From assembly GCF_025808395.1 (NCBI RefSeq), contig NZ_CP075524.1, positions 682,001 through 746,000 of the forward strand: DNA of 64,000 bases, written 5' to 3'. Positions 27,913 to 35,802 of the stretch are shown piece by piece; within the stretch, counting starts at the first letter, position 1, and each line of letters starts with the position of its first letter. Origin of the DNA: Microcella sp. (GTDB lineage: Bacteria; Actinomycetota; Actinomycetes; Actinomycetales; Microbacteriaceae). The notes below the pieces were generated by a model. It worked only from the letters and a program-made list of their open reading frames with translations, did no database searches and was not told the DNA's origin. The position numbers and the translations under genes are program-made.

Positions 27913-28017
27913 GAGCCCAGTGGGCTCTCAGGGCCAAGCGCGCCGCCGACAGGCGGTTGGGCTTTAGCATCTGACAGCCCAGTGGGCTGTCAGGCCCAAT
28001 GCGCCGCCGAAGGCGGC
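27891..28017. repeat. Two tandem structured repeats with covarying hairpins
   Basis: Two 60-62-bp units overlap the end of sufT. Each has an outer stem: CGCGCTTGGC/GCCAAGCGCG at 27891-27942 and TTGGGC/GCCCAA at 27957-27999. Inside is a 10-bp palindromic stem: TGAGAGCCCA/TGGGCTCTCA at 27910-27930 and TGACAGCCCA/TGGGCTGTCA at 27972-27992. A GC hairpin follows: CCGCC/GGCGG at 27943-27956 and GCCGCC/GGCGGC at 28003-28017. Substitutions between units are compensated on both arms. A degenerate third unit starts at 28020. The element lies between the convergent suf operon and bioY and probably terminates both. Confidence 0.85.
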
Positions 28018-28076
28018 TGGGCTTCTCCATCTCACCATCGAGCGCCTGCGTGTGAGACGCCCGGCGTTGTGGGCGG

Positions 28077-28120
28077 TTTGTGGCATGAGTGGCCGAAAGT
28101 TCGAACACCAATGCCACAAA
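28077..28120. repeat. 10-bp inverted repeat with 24-nt spacer
   Basis: TTTGTGGCAT (28077-28086) and ATGCCACAAA (28111-28120) are perfect inverted arms, with partial extension on both sides (GGCG and CGCC). They lie between the sufT repeats and the bioY stop. The element could be an intergenic palindrome of a dispersed family or a terminator on the bioY side. Confidence 0.7.
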
Positions 28121-28166
28121 GCGCCCCAAACGCGCTGACTGCACGCAGAGCGCGTGCCGTCAGCGA

Positions 28167-28793
28167 TCAGCCGCGCTTCTGCGCTCGATCTGCCGCAGCC
28201 CAGAGGGCCGGCAGCACTGCCGCCGCGATCGCGGCCTTGATGAGCCCGCCGATGATGAACGGGTAGAAGCCCGCGATGAGCACCGACTGCAGATCGTTGG
28301 GCAGGCCGAGCTGGCCGAGCGAGACCGCGAGCCAGGGGAGCCCGATGGCGAACACCACGAGCGAGCCGCCGATGAAGGTGATGATGGGCTTGTACCAGCC
28401 GCGATCCCACGCACGCTCGGCGGCCCAGCCGACGAGTGCTGCCGAGGCGATGAAGCCGATGATGTACCCGCCGGTGGGGCCGAGCAGCACGCTCCAGCCG
28501 CCCGAGGCGTCACTGTAGATCGGCAGGCCGATGCCGCCCAAGATCGCGTAGAGCGCAAGAGCTGCCGCTCCGCGCGCGGCGCCGAGACTCGCGCCGACGA
28601 GCAGCACCGCGAGAGTCTGCCCCGTGACGGGCACGGGCCACAGCGGAATCGCCACCTGCGCGAGCACTGCGACGAGCGCGGTGCCCGCGACGACGAGGGC
28701 GATGTCGCTCAGCCAGGTGCGAGTGACGACCCGATCGACGAGAGTGGGGCGAACGAGGGCAGTAGTGGCGATCGTCACAGTGGGCTTCCTCAC
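28167..28793 (-). CDS. bioY: Biotin transporter substrate-binding component BioY
   Basis: BioY is the biotin-binding S component of an ECF-type importer in the cytoplasmic membrane. The 208-residue protein has about six hydrophobic segments. It carries the family blocks IPLWPVPVTGQTLAVLLVG and GIGLPIYSDASGGWSVLLGP, with the motif TGGYIIGF. No energising bioM and bioN genes are nearby, so it either uses a shared ECF module or acts alone. The GTG start is weakly preceded by a C-rich leader. It is transcribed divergently from the ABC-F gene. Confidence 0.95.
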   Translation of the reverse strand: MRKPTVTIATTALVRPTLVDRVVTRTWLSDIALVVAGTALVAVLAQVAIPLWPVPVTGQTLAVLLVGASLGAARGAAALALYAILGGIGLPIYSDASGGWSVLLGPTGGYIIGFIASAALVGWAAERAWDRGWYKPIITFIGGSLVVFAIGLPWLAVSLGQLGLPNDLQSVLIAGFYPFIIGGLIKAAIAAAVLPALWAAADRAQKRG

Positions 28794-28818
28794 GGGGGCG
28801 GGCTGCAGGGGACACGGC

Positions 28819-28825
28819 TAGACTA
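28819..28825. promoter_or_regulatory. Overlapping divergent -10 boxes, bioY and ABC-F gene
   Basis: TAGACTA reads as TAGACT on the plus strand (28819-28824, towards the ABC-F gene) and as TAGTCT on the minus strand (28825-28820, towards bioY). Both fit TANNNT and are offset by one base. Both leaders would be short (about 25 and 55 nt). Confidence 0.5.
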
Positions 28826-28884
28826 TCGGGCTGGCCCCCCACTCGTCGGCTGGTCGAAACCCACCAAAGAAACGGACGTTCGCT

Positions 28885-30483
28885 GTGCTCGCTGTGCAAG
28901 ACCTCGAGATTCGGGTCGGTGCGCGCCTGCTCATGGAGAACGTGAGCTTTCGCGTGGACAAGGGCGACAAGGTCGGCCTCGTCGGGCGCAACGGCGCTGG
29001 CAAGACCACGATGACTCGAGCCCTCGCCGGTGAGGGTCAGCCGACAGGCGGCACCATCAGTCGCACGGGCGAGATCGGCTATCTGCCGCAAGACCCCCGC
29101 GCCGGCGACCCCGAGCAGCTCGCTCGCACGCGCATTCTCGACGCACGCGGGCTCGGCCAGATCGTCATCGACATGCAGCGCGCCACAGTCGACATGGGCA
29201 GTGAGGATGCTGAGGTCGCCGAGAAGGCGATGTCACGCTACAGCCGCCTCACCGACCGCTTCCAGTCGCTCGGAGGGTATGCGGCCGAAGCGGAGGCTGC
29301 CGCCATCGCGAGCAACCTGAGCCTGCCCGATCGCATTCTGAGCCAGCCGCTCAGCACCCTGTCGGGTGGTCAGCGGCGCCGCATCGAGCTGGCCCGCATC
29401 CTGTTCAGCGACGCCGAGACGATGATTCTCGACGAGCCGACCAACCACCTCGACGCCGACTCGGTGGTGTGGCTGAGGGAGTTCTTGAAGCAGTACCAGG
29501 GCGGCTTCATCGTCATCAGCCACGACGTGGCGCTCGTCGAAGAGACCGTCAACCGGGTGTTCTACCTCGACGCCAACCGTCAGGTCATCGACATCTACAA
29601 CATGGGCTGGAAGAACTACCTGCGGCAGCGCGAGTCTGACGAAGAGCGCCGCAAGAAAGAGCGCGTCAACGTCGAGAAGAAGGCGACGCAGCTGCAACTG
29701 CAGGCGGCACGCTTCGGCGCCAAGGCGAGCAAGGCCGCCGCCGCCCACCAGATGGTGGCGCGCGCCGAGAAGATGCTCTCGGGGCTCGATGAGGTGCGCG
29801 CGGTCGACCGCGTGGCCAAACTGCGGTTTCCGGAGCCGGCCCCTGTGGGCAAGACCCCCCTGCAGGCGCACGGCCTGTCGAAGAGCTACGGCTCGCTCGA
29901 GATCTTCACGGCCGTCGACCTCGCCGTCGACCGCGGGTCACGCGTGGTGATTCTGGGCCTCAACGGTGCAGGAAAGACCACACTGCTGCGCATTCTCGCC
30001 GGCGTCGACACTCCAGACACGGGCACTCTCGAACCCGGGCACGGGCTGCGCATCGGCTACTACGCGCAAGAGCACGAGACGCTCGACGTGCATCGCAGCG
30101 TGCTCGAGAACATGATGAGCGCGAGCGAGGCCATCACCGAGCGCGAGGCGCGCAGCGTGCTGGGTTCGTTCTTGTTCGTCGGCGACGACGTGCAGAAGCC
30201 CGCCGGGGTGCTCTCGGGCGGAGAGAAGACCAGGCTCTCGCTCGCCACGCTCGTGGTGTCGAAAGCCAATCTGCTGCTGCTCGACGAACCCACCAACAAC
30301 CTCGACCCCGCGAGCCGTGCCGAGATTCTGGGGGCACTCGCGAGCTATTCGGGAGCCGTCATCTTGGTCAGCCACGACGAGGGCGCCGTCGAGGCGCTCA
30401 ACCCCGAGCGCGTGCTCATCATGCCCGACGGCGTCGAAGACCTCTGGACGGCCGACTACGCCGAGTTGATCTCGCTCGCCTGA
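28885..30483 (+). CDS. ABC-F family ATP-binding protein
   Basis: ABC-F proteins are soluble twin-ATPase proteins that act on the ribosome as translation factors or antibiotic-protection proteins. The 532 residues contain two ABC domains without membrane segments. The first has Walker A GRNGAGKTTM near residue 36 and signature LSGGQRRRIELA. The second has LNGAGKTTLL and LSGGEKTRLSLA, and each has the Walker B form LDEPTNHL or LDEPTNNL. A charged linker with QLQLQAARFGAKASKAAAA joins them. It could be a housekeeping factor; a resistance role cannot be inferred. GTG start. Confidence 0.92.
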   Translation: MLAVQDLEIRVGARLLMENVSFRVDKGDKVGLVGRNGAGKTTMTRALAGEGQPTGGTISRTGEIGYLPQDPRAGDPEQLARTRILDARGLGQIVIDMQRATVDMGSEDAEVAEKAMSRYSRLTDRFQSLGGYAAEAEAAAIASNLSLPDRILSQPLSTLSGGQRRRIELARILFSDAETMILDEPTNHLDADSVVWLREFLKQYQGGFIVISHDVALVEETVNRVFYLDANRQVIDIYNMGWKNYLRQRESDEERRKKERVNVEKKATQLQLQAARFGAKASKAAAAHQMVARAEKMLSGLDEVRAVDRVAKLRFPEPAPVGKTPLQAHGLSKSYGSLEIFTAVDLAVDRGSRVVILGLNGAGKTTLLRILAGVDTPDTGTLEPGHGLRIGYYAQEHETLDVHRSVLENMMSASEAITEREARSVLGSFLFVGDDVQKPAGVLSGGEKTRLSLATLVVSKANLLLLDEPTNNLDPASRAEILGALASYSGAVILVSHDEGAVEALNPERVLIMPDGVEDLWTADYAELISLA

Positions 30484-30491
30484 GCCTTCGG

Positions 30492-31316
30492 TCAGCGCTC
30501 GCGCGCGTCGAGAATGGCGTCTTCGACCTCGGCGTCGATGCCGCGCTTGGGCTTCGGCAGCGCCTCACCGGTCTCGGTCGCTCGCAGCACTCGATGCTCA
30601 TGCCGCAGCGCCCAGCCGAAACCGATGAACCCGAGCAGCGCGAAGAGGTACCACTGAAAGGTGTAGCTCAAGTGCGGGCCCTCGTCGTTGACGGGTCGCA
30701 GCGCGGCGATCGGGCGCTCGGGAACCGGGGGAGTCTCGCTGTCGAGCAAGCCGTAAGCGCCCGTGATGACGGGCCCGACGTCGATGCGCTCGGCGAGCTC
30801 GGGCAGGTGGATCGTCGCGATCTGCCCCTCGGGGGCACCACGGCCCGCGATGGTCGGCTCGCCGGGCTTCAGCCGCACGACGACCTCGACACGGCCCTCG
30901 GGCGGTGCCGGCACGGTGTCGGGGGAGTCTTGCGCCGAACCCGAAGGCAGCCATCCCCGATCGACGATGAACACCTCGCCGGTCTCGAGCACGAGCGGCG
31001 TGAGCACTTCGAACCCCGGTCGTGCGTTGAGCGGGCGATTGCGCACGAGCACCTGATCATCGGTGAGGTATTCGCCCTCGAGCGTGACGGGGCTCCACTC
31101 GCGGGCGGGGTCGAGGTCGCCCCCCGCCGGCAGCACATCGCGCAGGGCGACAGCGGGCGCATCCCAGTTCTCGGCGACGACGCGCATCTGCGCGACCACC
31201 TCGACGCGCCTGGCCCATTGCCATTGCGCCAGCAGCACGCACACGACGGCGAACACGGTCGTGAACGCCAACCAGCCGAGCCAGCGACGGGTCATGGCCA
31301 GCGAGAGAATGCTCAT
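30492..31316 (-). CDS. SURF1 family cytochrome oxidase biogenesis protein
   Basis: SURF1 proteins help assemble cytochrome c oxidase, probably in heme a insertion. The 274 residues have an N-terminal membrane helix (about 12-29) and a second near residues 220-240 (YTFQWYLFALLGFIGFGWAL). The family block PGFEVLTPLVLETGEVFIVDRGWLP and the VVRLKPGEP region lie between them. The ATG lies only 6 bp after a small gene on the same strand. With ctaA and ctaB in this window it fits an aerobic organism with heme A. Confidence 0.9.
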   Translation of the reverse strand: MSILSLAMTRRWLGWLAFTTVFAVVCVLLAQWQWARRVEVVAQMRVVAENWDAPAVALRDVLPAGGDLDPAREWSPVTLEGEYLTDDQVLVRNRPLNARPGFEVLTPLVLETGEVFIVDRGWLPSGSAQDSPDTVPAPPEGRVEVVVRLKPGEPTIAGRGAPEGQIATIHLPELAERIDVGPVITGAYGLLDSETPPVPERPIAALRPVNDEGPHLSYTFQWYLFALLGFIGFGWALRHEHRVLRATETGEALPKPKRGIDAEVEDAILDARER

Positions 31317-31322
31317 CGACCG

Positions 31323-31565
31323 CTATTCTGCCGGGTCGGGCACTCGCTCGACGACGACCCCCGCCGGAGTGATCGTCACCGGAAACCCTCGCGCCGCGAC
31401 ATAGTCGTAAAGAAAGTCGCGGTGATCTTCGCACGCGAGCCACACCTTCACGCGCTCGGGGCCGTGAATGCGCGGGTTTCGCCAGTTGACCGCCCACTCG
31501 GCAGCGGCGCGGCACCCGCTGCGCGAGCACCGGTTGCTCGTGATGGCCCCCGGCAGGTCGATCAC
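31323..31565 (-). CDS. Small conserved hypothetical protein with Cys-x4-Cys
   Basis: An 80-residue protein of unknown function, short, soluble and without a signal peptide. It has Cys residues in NRCSRSGC near residues 13-18 and CEDHRD in the middle, which could form a metal site with the His. I recall similar small proteins upstream of SURF1 in actinobacteria, but no function is known. It starts at a GTG that overlaps the stop of the DUF3099 gene as GTGA and ends 6 bp before the SURF1 gene, so the three form one unit. Confidence 0.7.
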   Translation of the reverse strand: MIDLPGAITSNRCSRSGCRAAAEWAVNWRNPRIHGPERVKVWLACEDHRDFLYDYVAARGFPVTITPAGVVVERVPDPAE

Positions 31566-31846
31566 AGTCGCCCGTCACTGGGTGAGTACGGCAGCAGGGC
31601 ACCCGGCCGTTCGACGGCGGGGCCGGCCCGGTTGACGACAGTGTTCGCGGCGACGACGGCGAAGTAGGGCAGCACGACGGCTCCGAACGCGGGAATCAGC
31701 AGCCACCACCCCGGAGTCACGAAGCAGGCTGCGATGCAGATCATGCGAATGCCCATCGCCGCGGCGTATTTGATCATGCGTGTGCGGCGCTCGTCATCGG
31801 GAGACGTCGGCAGGCTCGTGATGGCGCTGGACGGAGGTGTCGGCAC
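31562..31846 (-). CDS. DUF3099 family membrane protein
   Basis: A 94-residue actinobacterial membrane protein of unknown function. Two hydrophobic segments (about 25-42 and 48-66) follow the conserved start of the family, SPDDERRTRMIKYAAAMGIR. I chose the GTG at 31846 because a TACGAT box ends 6 nt before it, a leaderless arrangement; the frame is open further upstream but crosses fabG. It heads the DUF3099 - small protein - SURF1 unit and diverges from fabG with only 43 bp between the starts. Confidence 0.8.
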   Translation of the reverse strand: MPTPPSSAITSLPTSPDDERRTRMIKYAAAMGIRMICIAACFVTPGWWLLIPAFGAVVLPYFAVVAANTVVNRAGPAVERPGALLPYSPSDGRL

Positions 31847-31852
31847 ACGGGA

Positions 31853-31858
31853 ATCGTA
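31853..31858 (-). promoter_or_regulatory. -10 element for leaderless DUF3099 gene
   Basis: TACGAT on the minus strand, then 6 nt, then the GTG at 31846. The expected transcript start is the first base of the start codon. Confidence 0.5.
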
Positions 31859-31889
31859 GCTCTCAACGTTGCGCATATGCTGGGGAGCC

Positions 31890-32600
31890 ATGACGACCCA
31901 GCGCACCGTTCTCATCACCGGCGGCAATCGCGGAATCGGCTTCTCGATCGCCCAGGAGTTTCTCGCACAGGGCCACCGCGTCGCCGTCACCGCCCGATCG
32001 GGCGCCGGCCCAGAAGGCGCCCTCACCGTGCAGGCCGACGTCACCGACACTGCCTCGATCGATGCCGCGTTCACCGCCGTCGAAGCCGAGCTGGGCCCCG
32101 TCGAGGTCGTCGTGGCCAACGCCGGCATCACGCGAGACACGCTGCTCATGCGCATGAGCGACGACGACTTCACCGACGTCGTCGACACCAACCTGACGGG
32201 CGCCTTCCGCACGGTCAAGCGAGCCTCGAAAGGCATGCTGAAGGGGCGCTTCGGCCGCATCATTCTGATCTCGAGCGTCGTCGGCCTCTACGGCTCGGCC
32301 GGGCAGGTCAACTACAGCGCCTCGAAGTCGGCTCTCGTGGGCATGGCGCGGTCGCTGACGCGCGAACTCGGCGCACGCGGCATCACCGCGAACGTCGTCG
32401 CCCCGGGGTTCATCGAGACGGATATGACGGCAGAATTGCCCGACGAGCAGGTGGCCGCCTACCAGAAGGCTATTCCGGCCGGTCGCTTCGCGACGCCGCT
32501 CGAGGTCGCGCGTGTCGTGACATGGCTCGCGAGCGACGACGCCGCCTACGTCAGCGGAGCGGTGATTCCGGTCGACGGCGGCCTCGGCATGGGCCACTGA
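31890..32600 (+). CDS. fabG: 3-oxoacyl-ACP reductase FabG-type SDR
   Basis: A short-chain dehydrogenase that most likely reduces 3-oxoacyl-ACP with NADPH in fatty acid synthesis. The 236 residues show the cofactor motif TGGNRGIG, NAG in VVANAGITRDTLL, the catalytic Ser-Tyr-Lys set (ISSVVGLYGSAGQVNYSASK) and IETDMT. The end VSGAVIPVDGGLGMGH is typical of actinobacterial FabG (MabA type). I chose the ATG at 31890, which follows GGGGAG; a TATGCT box lies 8 nt before it, so the leader may be very short. Other SDR substrates cannot be excluded. Confidence 0.88.
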   Translation: MTTQRTVLITGGNRGIGFSIAQEFLAQGHRVAVTARSGAGPEGALTVQADVTDTASIDAAFTAVEAELGPVEVVVANAGITRDTLLMRMSDDDFTDVVDTNLTGAFRTVKRASKGMLKGRFGRIILISSVVGLYGSAGQVNYSASKSALVGMARSLTRELGARGITANVVAPGFIETDMTAELPDEQVAAYQKAIPAGRFATPLEVARVVTWLASDDAAYVSGAVIPVDGGLGMGH

Positions 32601-32609
32601 CCTCGGCCG

Positions 32610-33248
32610 TCAACCTCTGAGCCCGAGCACGGCCAGCACTGACGACAGGTCGCGCTCGTCGAGCACGAGGTCTGCGTGCTCGCGCACGACAGGCTTCGCG
32701 TCGAACGCGATCGACAGCCCGGCTGCAGACATCATCTCGAGGTCGTTCGCGCCGTCGCCGATCGCCACAGTGCGGTGCAGCGGAACCTGGAAGGCGTGCG
32801 CCCACTCGAGCAGGGCTTGCTGTTTCGCGGCCGCGTCGATGACCGGCCCGCGCGTGCGACCCGTCAGCCGACCGTCGACGATGTCGAGACGATTCGCGCG
32901 ATGCACGTCGAGGCCGAGGTCGGCGGCGTGCGCATCGAGCAGTTCGTGAAAGCCTCCTGACACGACCGCGATGCGGCCGTCTGCAGCGTGGATGCCCTGC
33001 ACGAGTTCGCGCACTCCGCGAGTGAGCTCGATGCGCGCCGAGATCTGCTCGAGCGCAGCCTCATTGAGCCCCTCGAGAGTTTCGACGCGTTCGATGAGCG
33101 ACTGCGCGAAGTCGAGCTCGCCGGCCATCGCGCGCGCGGTGATCTGCGCGACGACATCGAGAGAGCCCGCCTGCTCGGCGAGCAGCTCGATCGCCTCCTG
33201 CTCGATGAGGGTCGAGTCGACGTCGAGCACGACGAGCACCGACGTCAT
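32610..33248 (-). CDS. serB: Phosphoserine phosphatase (HAD family)
   Basis: A HAD-type hydrolase that dephosphorylates phosphoserine in serine synthesis. The 212 residues contain all motifs of SerB: the nucleophile Asp in VLDVDSTLIEQE near residue 9, Ser in AVVSGGFHELLD, Lys in DAAAKQQALLEW, and the metal Asp in AIGDGANDLEMMSAAG. It is a short form without the N-terminal ACT domains found in some actinobacterial SerB. It lies 36 bp after glgC on the same strand and converges with fabG. Confidence 0.9.
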   Translation of the reverse strand: MTSVLVVLDVDSTLIEQEAIELLAEQAGSLDVVAQITARAMAGELDFAQSLIERVETLEGLNEAALEQISARIELTRGVRELVQGIHAADGRIAVVSGGFHELLDAHAADLGLDVHRANRLDIVDGRLTGRTRGPVIDAAAKQQALLEWAHAFQVPLHRTVAIGDGANDLEMMSAAGLSIAFDAKPVVREHADLVLDERDLSSVLAVLGLRG

Positions 33249-33284
33249 GATGGCTCCTGCGCGGCTCGGGCGGCCGCGGCCGCG

Positions 33285-34520
33285 CTATTCGATGTGGGTG
33301 CCCTTGCCCGCCACGGTGATGCCGGTGTCGGTCACGGTGAGCCCCCGGGCTCGATCGGCATCGTGATCGACGCCCACCTGGGCGCCCGGCGCGATGACGA
33401 CTTCTTTGTCGAGAATAGCCCGCCGCACGACGGCTCCCGCGCCGATCACGGTGCGTTCGAACACGACCGTGTCGGTGACGGTCGCCGATTCGACGGTCAC
33501 CCATGGCCCGAGCACGCTGCGCTCGATGTGCGACCCCGAGATGACTGAGCCGAGCGACACGATCGAGTCGATCACAGCGCCCGTCGACCCTGCACCGTCG
33601 CGCACGAACTTCGCCGGCGGTGAGTTGAGCTGCTGAGCGTAGATGGGCCACGCGGTGTTGTAGAGGTTGAACACCGGCAGCGCCGAGATGAGATCTTGGT
33701 GGGCGTCGAAGAACGACTCGATCGTTCCGACATCGCGCCAGTAGAAGCGATCGCGCTCGGTCGAGCCGGGCACCTCGTTGCGATTGAGGTCATACACGAA
33801 GGCCTCGCCGCGTCGCACGAAGTCGGGCACGATGTCGCCGCCCATGTCGTGCGACGAATCGGCGTCGTCGGCGTCACGCGTCACGGCATCCATGAGCACA
33901 TCGGCGTCGAACACGTAGTTGCCCATCGATGCGAGAACCTCGTGCGGGGCATCCGGCAGCCCGGTCGGCGACGTGGGCTTCTCGTGGAAGGCGGCGATGC
34001 GCTGGGGGTTCGCCGGGTCGGTCTCGATGACCCCGAACTGGTCGGCGAGCGCGATCGGCTGCCTGATGCCGGCCACCGTGACTCCGGCACCGTTGGCGAT
34101 GTGCGAGTCGATCATCTGGGTGAAGTCCATGCGGTAGACGTGGTCGGCGCCGACCACCACGACGATGTCGGGCTTCTCGTCGCGAATCAGGTTGAGGCTC
34201 TGAAAGATCGCGTCTGCCGAACCCGAGAACCACCGTTTGCCGAGCCGCTGCTGGGCCGGAACCGAGGCGACGTACGAGTTGAGCATGCCGCTGAGCCGCC
34301 ACACCTGACTCACGTGCCGGTCGAGCGAATGGCTCTTGTACTGGGTGAGCACGACGATCTGCCGAAGCCCAGAGTTGATGAGGTTCGAGAGCGCAAAATC
34401 GATGAGGCGATAGCCCCCCGCGAAGGGCACTGCGGGCTTCGCTCTGTCGACCGTGAGCGGCATGAGCCGCTTGCCTTCGCCACCGGCGAGCACGATTCCG
34501 AAGATCTTTGCAGTCGACAT
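33285..34520 (-). CDS. glgC: Glucose-1-phosphate adenylyltransferase
   Basis: GlgC makes ADP-glucose from ATP and glucose 1-phosphate, the precursor for glycogen and maltose 1-phosphate. The 411 residues show the nucleotide-binding start VLAGGEGKRLMPLTVDRAKP, FAGGYRLIDFALSNLINSG, and the substrate region with GADHVYRMDFTQMIDSH. A C-terminal left-handed beta helix is seen. The ATG at 34520 is preceded by TAGTGT and 6 nt, so the gene looks leaderless. It is divergent from glgA/glgM (62 bp apart) and followed by serB. Confidence 0.96.
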   Translation of the reverse strand: MSTAKIFGIVLAGGEGKRLMPLTVDRAKPAVPFAGGYRLIDFALSNLINSGLRQIVVLTQYKSHSLDRHVSQVWRLSGMLNSYVASVPAQQRLGKRWFSGSADAIFQSLNLIRDEKPDIVVVVGADHVYRMDFTQMIDSHIANGAGVTVAGIRQPIALADQFGVIETDPANPQRIAAFHEKPTSPTGLPDAPHEVLASMGNYVFDADVLMDAVTRDADDADSSHDMGGDIVPDFVRRGEAFVYDLNRNEVPGSTERDRFYWRDVGTIESFFDAHQDLISALPVFNLYNTAWPIYAQQLNSPPAKFVRDGAGSTGAVIDSIVSLGSVISGSHIERSVLGPWVTVESATVTDTVVFERTVIGAGAVVRRAILDKEVVIAPGAQVGVDHDADRARGLTVTDTGITVAGKGTHIE

Positions 34521-34526
34521 GGCCCC

Positions 34527-34532
34527 ACACTA
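34527..34532 (-). promoter_or_regulatory. -10 element for leaderless glgC
   Basis: TAGTGT on the minus strand, then GGGGCC, then the ATG of glgC. The 6-nt spacing puts the transcript start at the start codon. Confidence 0.5.
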
Positions 34533-34570
34533 GGCGAGGCAAGCGTGCAGGGGGAGAGGCGGGGCTGTAC

Positions 34571-34576
34571 TAGCGT
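34571..34576 (+). promoter_or_regulatory. -10 element for leaderless glgA/glgM
   Basis: TAGCGT, then CAAACC, then the ATG of the glycosyltransferase. The spacing is again 6 nt, mirroring glgC on the other strand. Confidence 0.5.
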
Positions 34577-34582
34577 CAAACC

Positions 34583-35767
34583 ATGCGCGTCGACGTGATC
34601 AGCCGAGAATATCCGCCCGAGGTCTACGGGGGAGCCGGTGTGCACGTTGCCGAGCTCGTGCGCGCACTGCGCCAGTCTCTCGACGTGCGAGTGCGGTGCT
34701 TCGGTGCTCCGCGCAACGAGGCTGACACGCACGCCTACCTGGTGCCAGGAACCCTGAGCTCAGCGAACCCCGCACTCGCCACTCTCGGTGTCGACCTGGC
34801 GATCGCCGACGACGTCGACGGTGCAGACCTGGTGCACTCGCACACCTGGTATGCCAACGCGGCCGGGCAGCTCGCCCAATTGCTGCACGGTATTCCGCAC
34901 GTCGTCACGGCCCACAGCCTCGAGCCGCTGCGCCCGTGGAAGGCCGAGCAGCTCGGCGGCGGCTACCGCGTCTCGCGCTGGATCGAGCAGAACGCTTTCG
35001 AGAGCGCCGACGCCGTCATCGCCGTCAGCGAGGGCATGCGCCGCGACATTCTGCGGTGCTACCCCGAGATCGACGAGTCACGTGTCTCGGTCATCCACAA
35101 CGGCATCGACCTCGAACGCTGGCAGCGCGTGATCGATCACGACGCAGTGCGCTCGCTCGGTATCGACCCCGACCGCCCCGCGGTCGTCTTCGTCGGCCGC
35201 ATCACGCGCCAGAAGGGCCTGCCCTATCTCTTGCAGGCTGCCCGGCGGCTGCCCCCCGAGGTGCAGCTCGTGCTGTGCGCGGGTGCCCCCGATACTCCCG
35301 AGATCCTGCGCGAGGTGCAGCACGGGGTGGCCGCGCTGCAGGCTGAGCGCACCGGCGTCGTGTGGATCGAGCGCATGCTCTCGCCGCTCGAGCTCTCGGC
35401 CGTGCTCTCGAGTGCCACGGCGTTCGTGTGCCCGAGCGTCTACGAACCGCTCGGCATCGTCAACCTCGAGGCGATGGCGTGCGGCGTCGCGGTGGTCGGC
35501 ACGAACACGGGGGGTATTCCCGAGGTCGTCGACGACGGCGTCACCGGTCGACTCGTGCCCATCGACCAGGTGCATGACGGCTCGGGAACCCCGCTCGACC
35601 CTGAGCGGTTCATCGCCGATCTGGCCGCCATTCTCACCGAGGTGGTGAGCGACCCGGCCGCGGCCCACCTCATGGGAGCCGCGGGTCGGCAGCGGGCCGA
35701 GCAGATGTTCTCGTGGCAGACCATCGCCGCGCGAACGATCGAGCTCTATCGCGGCCTGGTGGTCTGA
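34583..35767 (+). CDS. glgM: Glycogen synthase / alpha-maltose-1-phosphate synthase (GT4)
   Basis: A GT4 glycosyltransferase of 394 residues with the start MRVDVISREYPPEVYGGAGVHV. That is the actinobacterial GlgA form, closely related to the mycobacterial enzyme renamed GlgM, which joins ADP-glucose and glucose 1-phosphate to give maltose 1-phosphate. Enteric GlgA is a longer GT5 enzyme. Donor-site blocks are VFVGRITRQKGLPYLL and the E-x7-E motif in CPSVYEPLGIVNLEAMACGVAVV. The gene is divergent from glgC, which supplies its ADP-glucose. Glycogen synthase activity remains possible. Confidence 0.9.
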   Translation: MRVDVISREYPPEVYGGAGVHVAELVRALRQSLDVRVRCFGAPRNEADTHAYLVPGTLSSANPALATLGVDLAIADDVDGADLVHSHTWYANAAGQLAQLLHGIPHVVTAHSLEPLRPWKAEQLGGGYRVSRWIEQNAFESADAVIAVSEGMRRDILRCYPEIDESRVSVIHNGIDLERWQRVIDHDAVRSLGIDPDRPAVVFVGRITRQKGLPYLLQAARRLPPEVQLVLCAGAPDTPEILREVQHGVAALQAERTGVVWIERMLSPLELSAVLSSATAFVCPSVYEPLGIVNLEAMACGVAVVGTNTGGIPEVVDDGVTGRLVPIDQVHDGSGTPLDPERFIADLAAILTEVVSDPAAAHLMGAAGRQRAEQMFSWQTIAARTIELYRGLVV

Positions 35768-35802
35768 GAACGGCCAGCCGGGTGCTCTACGCTGGAGGCA
35801 TC

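Noticed and set aside
28095..28115. GTTCGAA-like sequence near 28100 as part of a tRNA T-arm
   Set aside because: No acceptor stem, anticodon arm or CCA end can be built around it; it is only the loop of the inverted repeat.
31869..31889. Upstream ATG or GTG for fabG
   Set aside because: It would start before the TATGCT box. The ATG at 31890 has GGGGAG and yields the normal SDR start.
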